This document shows, piece after piece, positions 60,696 to 64,000 of a DNA stretch of 64,000 nucleotides (positions within the stretch are counted from its first letter, which is position 1; each line of letters begins with the position of its first letter). The notes under the pieces were generated by a model. That model searched no databases. It saw only the letters and a list, made by a program, of their open reading frames with translations, and had not been told where the DNA came from. The stretch lies in NCBI GenBank assembly GCA_045593555.1, contig JAZNWU010000002.1:1-64000 (forward strand), in the 5' to 3' direction. The DNA comes from Fimenecus sp045593555. Lineage in GTDB: Bacteria; Bacillota; Clostridia; Oscillospirales; Acutalibacteraceae. The translations under genes were made by a program, and so were the position numbers.

Positions 60696-62254
60696 GCAGA
60701 TTTCAAGATGAATTTTCAAACAATTCTTATGATGACCTTTTAAATGAGTACGCAGGTGACTCAATACCAAGCAAACCAATTAAGCCTGACACAAAAAGCA
60801 CACCTATTTCTCGTGAACTACAAAAATCAAGTCGTGATATTTCTTCATTCAGCGACAGTCTTGCTTCCACAGAAAAAAAGAGCAGTAAAGATTCTTTTGA
60901 CATTGATTTGTTGAAATCATATGAAGAGCCTGTTCGTAAACGACCTGTAAATCAAGAACCTGAAATACCACAGAACAAGGGTAAATTCACAGTTAACATT
61001 GACTATGCTAAATCTTTTGCTATCGGTGTTGCTCATAAAGTTAAGACAGTTGCCGAAAATGTTAAAGAAAATGCAAATGCTGCTGCAGCACAAGCTAAAG
61101 AGCATGAAGCAGAATATGCTGAAAACGGAAATAAAGAAAAAAGAAAATTCAACCTCAATGACTTTATCGGTCATATAGTGATTTCATTTCAGGAAAACAG
61201 ACAACAGTTTATTGCTTTTGGTTGTTGTATTCTTGTGTCATTTATCCTTGCAGGATTTGCCATCAGTTGTGTCAACGATGTCCTTGCTATCAATCGTGAC
61301 GGTGAAGAAACAATCGAAGTTGTTTTGCCTGACAACGCAGATACCGGTGATGCAATAAGAGTGCTTGACAAAGCAGGACTTATCAAAAACAGTATTTTCT
61401 GCAATATATTTGCCAAAGCTATGGGATTCTCTGACGACAATTATCTTGCAGGTATTTATTACTTTACAGATGATATGGGTGTTGAAAAAATGCTCACCCG
61501 TTTCAAGACGAGTAGTACACGGGGTACGGTTATCAGCATAACCATTCCTGAAGGCTACACTGTTGACCAGGTATTTGAAAGACTTGAAAAAAATAATATC
61601 TGTACTGCAGAATCCTTATATAGAGTTCTCAATACTGTTGATTTTGGTAACGAATACGACTTTATAGCAAAAATTGATAATAAAGACGAACGATACTGCG
61701 TTCTTGAAGGCTATCTCTTCCCTGCTACTTACGAATTTGAACAAGGTGCAGAGCCTGCTTCCGTTATTCGTAAATTCCTTGATGCTTTCAAGTCCCGTTG
61801 GACAGAAGAATATGCTGCTAAGGCAACAGAACTTGGAATGAGTGTTGATGAAATAATCACTCTTGCATCAATTCTTGAAAAAGAAGGTACAGGTGAAGGT
61901 CAGTTCTTACAGATTTCATCAGTTCTCCACAACAGACTTAACCGTTCAGGACTTTATCCTACACTTGACTGCAACTCAACTAAAGACTATGTCAAGAATA
62001 CGGTTGCAAAGCGTATTACAACTCCTGAAATCAACAAATATGTTGTAAGCTATAACACATATGAAATTGCAGGTCTACCACCAAGTGCTATCTGCAATCC
62101 CGGAACAGATGCTATTGAGTCTGCTCTTTTCCCGACTCCATCAAAGAATTATTTCTTCAGACACGATAAGAACAATGAAATTTATCTTGCCGAAACACTT
62201 GAAGAACATAATGCTAACGGAAGAAAAGTACAGAAGATAAATGCAGGAGGTTAA
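60692..62254 (+). CDS. mltG: Endolytic transglycosylase MltG
   Basis: Membrane lytic transglycosylase that ends nascent glycan strands. 520 aa: a cytoplasmic Ser/Lys-rich N-terminus (1-165), one transmembrane helix (about 170-192), then a LysM-like and YceG catalytic domain with ILEKEGTGEGQF (catalytic glutamate) and YNTYEIAGLPPSAICNPG. GTG 60692 follows AAAGGAGG and overlaps the previous stop. Confidence 0.94.
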   Translation: MSRFQDEFSNNSYDDLLNEYAGDSIPSKPIKPDTKSTPISRELQKSSRDISSFSDSLASTEKKSSKDSFDIDLLKSYEEPVRKRPVNQEPEIPQNKGKFTVNIDYAKSFAIGVAHKVKTVAENVKENANAAAAQAKEHEAEYAENGNKEKRKFNLNDFIGHIVISFQENRQQFIAFGCCILVSFILAGFAISCVNDVLAINRDGEETIEVVLPDNADTGDAIRVLDKAGLIKNSIFCNIFAKAMGFSDDNYLAGIYYFTDDMGVEKMLTRFKTSSTRGTVISITIPEGYTVDQVFERLEKNNICTAESLYRVLNTVDFGNEYDFIAKIDNKDERYCVLEGYLFPATYEFEQGAEPASVIRKFLDAFKSRWTEEYAAKATELGMSVDEIITLASILEKEGTGEGQFLQISSVLHNRLNRSGLYPTLDCNSTKDYVKNTVAKRITTPEINKYVVSYNTYEIAGLPPSAICNPGTDAIESALFPTPSKNYFFRHDKNNEIYLAETLEEHNANGRKVQKINAGG

Positions 62255-62260
62255 TAAAAA

Positions 62261-63481
62261 ATGATTATACCTGAATTATTAGCTCCTGCCGGTGACAGAG
62301 AGCGACTTGAAGCTGCTTTGATGTATGGTGCAGATGCAGTTTATCTCGGTGGCGATGCCTTCGGTATGCGTGCTGCACCACAGAATTTCAATTTTGAACA
62401 ATTAAAAAGTGCAGTTGACCTTTGCCACGCAAAAGGTGTCAAGGTTTATCTTACCTGCAATACCTTGGCTCGTAATGACGAGATTTTAAAATTGCCCGAA
62501 TACCTTGAAAAATGGGCTGAAATCGGTGTTGATGCATTTATCGTTGCTGATATTGGTGTAATGTCACTTTGTAAAAAATATGCACCAAATGTACCAATTC
62601 ATATTTCAACTCAGGCAGGAATTGTAAATCACGTTACTGCAAATGAGTTTTATAATATGGGTGCTTCTCGTGTCGTTACTGCACGAGAACTTTCAATGAC
62701 AGAGATTGCAGAAATCAGAGCAAAAGTGCCTAAAGACCTTGAAATTGAATGCTTTGTTCACGGTGCTATGTGTGTGTCATTTTCAGGCAGATGCTTACTT
62801 TCAAACTACCTTGTAAATCGTGATGCAAACCGTGGCGAATGTGCTCAGCCTTGTCGTTGGGAATATGCAATTATGGAAGTTAAGCGTGACGGAATGTACT
62901 TCCCTATTCAGGACTCAAAGGAAGGCACATATATTCTCAATTCAAAGGATATGTGTATGATTGAACATATTCCTGAAATGGTCAAAGCAGGTATCAGTAG
63001 TTTTAAAATTGAAGGCAGAGCAAAATCTGCATATTATGCTGCAGTTGTCACAAATGCTTACAGAGTTGCTATTGACGAGTATCTTAAAAATCCTTCAGAT
63101 AACTTCAGACCATCTCAATGGGTTATTGACGAAGTTTATAAGGTAAGTTATCGTGACTATTGCACAGGCTTTTATTTCAATGCACCTAACGAAGATGCAA
63201 ACATCAGTTTTGAAGGTGGCTACAAACGTAATTATGATGTTATGGCAGAGGTAAAAGACTGTAAAGACGGATATATTATTGCAGAGCAGAGAAACAAGTT
63301 TTCCCGTGGGGACACACTTGATGCACTCCAGCCGTTAACTGAACCAGTTGTATTTATTGCAAATGAGTTATTTGATAAAGACGGAAACGAAATCGAATCT
63401 GCTCCACATCCAATGATGACAGTAAAAATCAAAAGTGATTTAATATTTTCAAAGGGTACACTTTTAAGAAAAGAAAAATAA
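62261..63481 (+). CDS. Peptidase U32 family protein
   Basis: 406 aa of the U32 (YrrO/YhbU/TrhP-like) family, with LLAPAGDRERLEAAL, the cysteine cluster ECFVHGAMCVSFSGRC and NRGECAQPCRW, and the LNSKDMCMIEHI motif. Related proteins act in tRNA hydroxylation (TrhP) rather than in proteolysis. It is seven bases after mltG with RBS GGAGG; the mltG-U32 pairing is common in clostridia. Confidence 0.92.
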   Translation: MIIPELLAPAGDRERLEAALMYGADAVYLGGDAFGMRAAPQNFNFEQLKSAVDLCHAKGVKVYLTCNTLARNDEILKLPEYLEKWAEIGVDAFIVADIGVMSLCKKYAPNVPIHISTQAGIVNHVTANEFYNMGASRVVTARELSMTEIAEIRAKVPKDLEIECFVHGAMCVSFSGRCLLSNYLVNRDANRGECAQPCRWEYAIMEVKRDGMYFPIQDSKEGTYILNSKDMCMIEHIPEMVKAGISSFKIEGRAKSAYYAAVVTNAYRVAIDEYLKNPSDNFRPSQWVIDEVYKVSYRDYCTGFYFNAPNEDANISFEGGYKRNYDVMAEVKDCKDGYIIAEQRNKFSRGDTLDALQPLTEPVVFIANELFDKDGNEIESAPHPMMTVKIKSDLIFSKGTLLRKEK

Positions 63482-63499
63482 TTAATTGGGGATAGCATA

Positions 63500-64000
63500 T
63501 TGGAAATTTTATTAGGGATTTGTTATATTATATTTTTCATTTTTGTACCTTTGTATGATAAAGCATATTGGCCTGAACCTACAAAGAAATCACTTACTTG
63601 CAAAATGATTGCTGCAACTATGTTTGTTGCAATCGGTGTTATCAGTATGTTTACAACAGGCAACACATCACAATATGCGAAAATGATGATTATCGGTTTG
63701 CTTTTAGGTTGGTTTGGTGATTTGTTTATGCATATTCCACATCCACCGGGAAATCCGAGAATGTCTGTGGTTTACATTGGTGCAGGTGGATTTTTAATAG
63801 GTCATATTTTCTATGTGGCTGCATTTTTTAAATCAACAGTTGCAATTACAGGAAATAACAAATTCCTTTCAATGCCTGAAATTATTGCTTTTTTTGTAAT
63901 TATCATAGCATTTGCACTTATGCTTGAGCCTGTTTTCAAGTTTAAGTTTGACAGTAAATTTATGCAGATAGCATTATATATTTACAGCATTTTCCTTGTT
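63500..64000 (+). CDS. YhhN/TMEM86-family membrane protein (truncated by window end)
   Basis: TTG start at 63500 behind TTGGGGAT gives an open frame of 167 codons to the edge with no stop. The protein is very hydrophobic, with about five helices so far, and the family hallmark LLLGWFGDLFMHIP. Members include lysoplasmalogenases. The C-terminus lies outside the window. Confidence 0.78.
   Translation, partial: MEILLGICYIIFFIFVPLYDKAYWPEPTKKSLTCKMIAATMFVAIGVISMFTTGNTSQYAKMMIIGLLLGWFGDLFMHIPHPPGNPRMSVVYIGAGGFLIGHIFYVAAFFKSTVAITGNNKFLSMPEIIAFFVIIIAFALMLEPVFKFKFDSKFMQIALYIYSIFLV

Overview
The window is a 64-kb chromosomal segment of a low-GC Gram-positive bacterium. It is most likely a gut or rumen clostridium of the Oscillospiraceae/Ruminococcaceae type. 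The evidence is the ctsR-mcsA-mcsB-clpC operon, RNase M5, ThyX, a MltG/ComEC/HolA gene set, a type I dockerin on a secreted protein, several cytoplasmic plant-glycan hydrolases, an ECF sigma factor with a membrane-tethered serpin, and many intergenic palindromic repeats. No rRNA, CRISPR array, IS transposase or integrase is visible.

Layout. 1-13172 (minus): the CtsR regulon operon, GH35 beta-galactosidase, hflX, a tiny Cys-rich peptide, ilvN-leuC-leuD and galM. 13410-16320: DnaD-like, DnaC-like and RepA_N-like replication proteins beside a 22-bp-period palindromic iteron array in AT-rich DNA. 16545-19014 (minus): dockerin protein and GH43. 19288-19465: tRNA-Met and tRNA-Glu. 19627-21755 (plus): N-acylglucosamine 2-epimerase and NanA-type lyase. 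21874-30122 (minus): the arginine pathway argG-argH-argC-argJ-argB-argD-argF behind tandem ARG boxes. 30391-33186 (minus): unknown membrane protein, nth, XRE regulator. 33438-43690 (plus): flavin reductase, alaS-HIT-comEC-holA-rnmV, acyl-CoA ligase, iron-sulfur flavoprotein, thioredoxin. 43816-44363: two small genes. 44593-51980 (minus): fhs, then pflB-pflA under a ZTP riboswitch, then GH30 and GH43. 52303-56974 (minus): tRNA-Gln, sigma-serpin pair, amidase, thyX. 57308-64000 (plus): tmk, two GNAT-fold genes, a DJ-1 protein, 5-formyl-THF cyclo-ligase, mltG, a U32 peptidase and a truncated YhhN protein.

The most unusual signal is a set of three four-helix-bundle (23S-IVS/Avd-like) genes, each enclosed by inverted short-repeat arrays. 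Two near-identical copies sit inside the ctsR operon as cassettes that run exactly from the upstream stop codon to the downstream Shine-Dalgarno sequence. The third lies in the middle of a hairpin/ACTTCATA array. A gene-less version of that same array lies 2.4 kb away, so the window holds an apparent empty site and an occupied site. The same heptamer repeats (GCAAARY)n occur alone at many gene ends, often starting at the stop codon. The whole resembles a REP/RAYT-like arrangement built on a different protein.

Other points of interest are the plasmid-like replicator module, the sigma factor coupled to a membrane serpin, a repeated structured element with a compensatory base change downstream of argG and fhs, and a ThyX made of two complementary degenerate halves.
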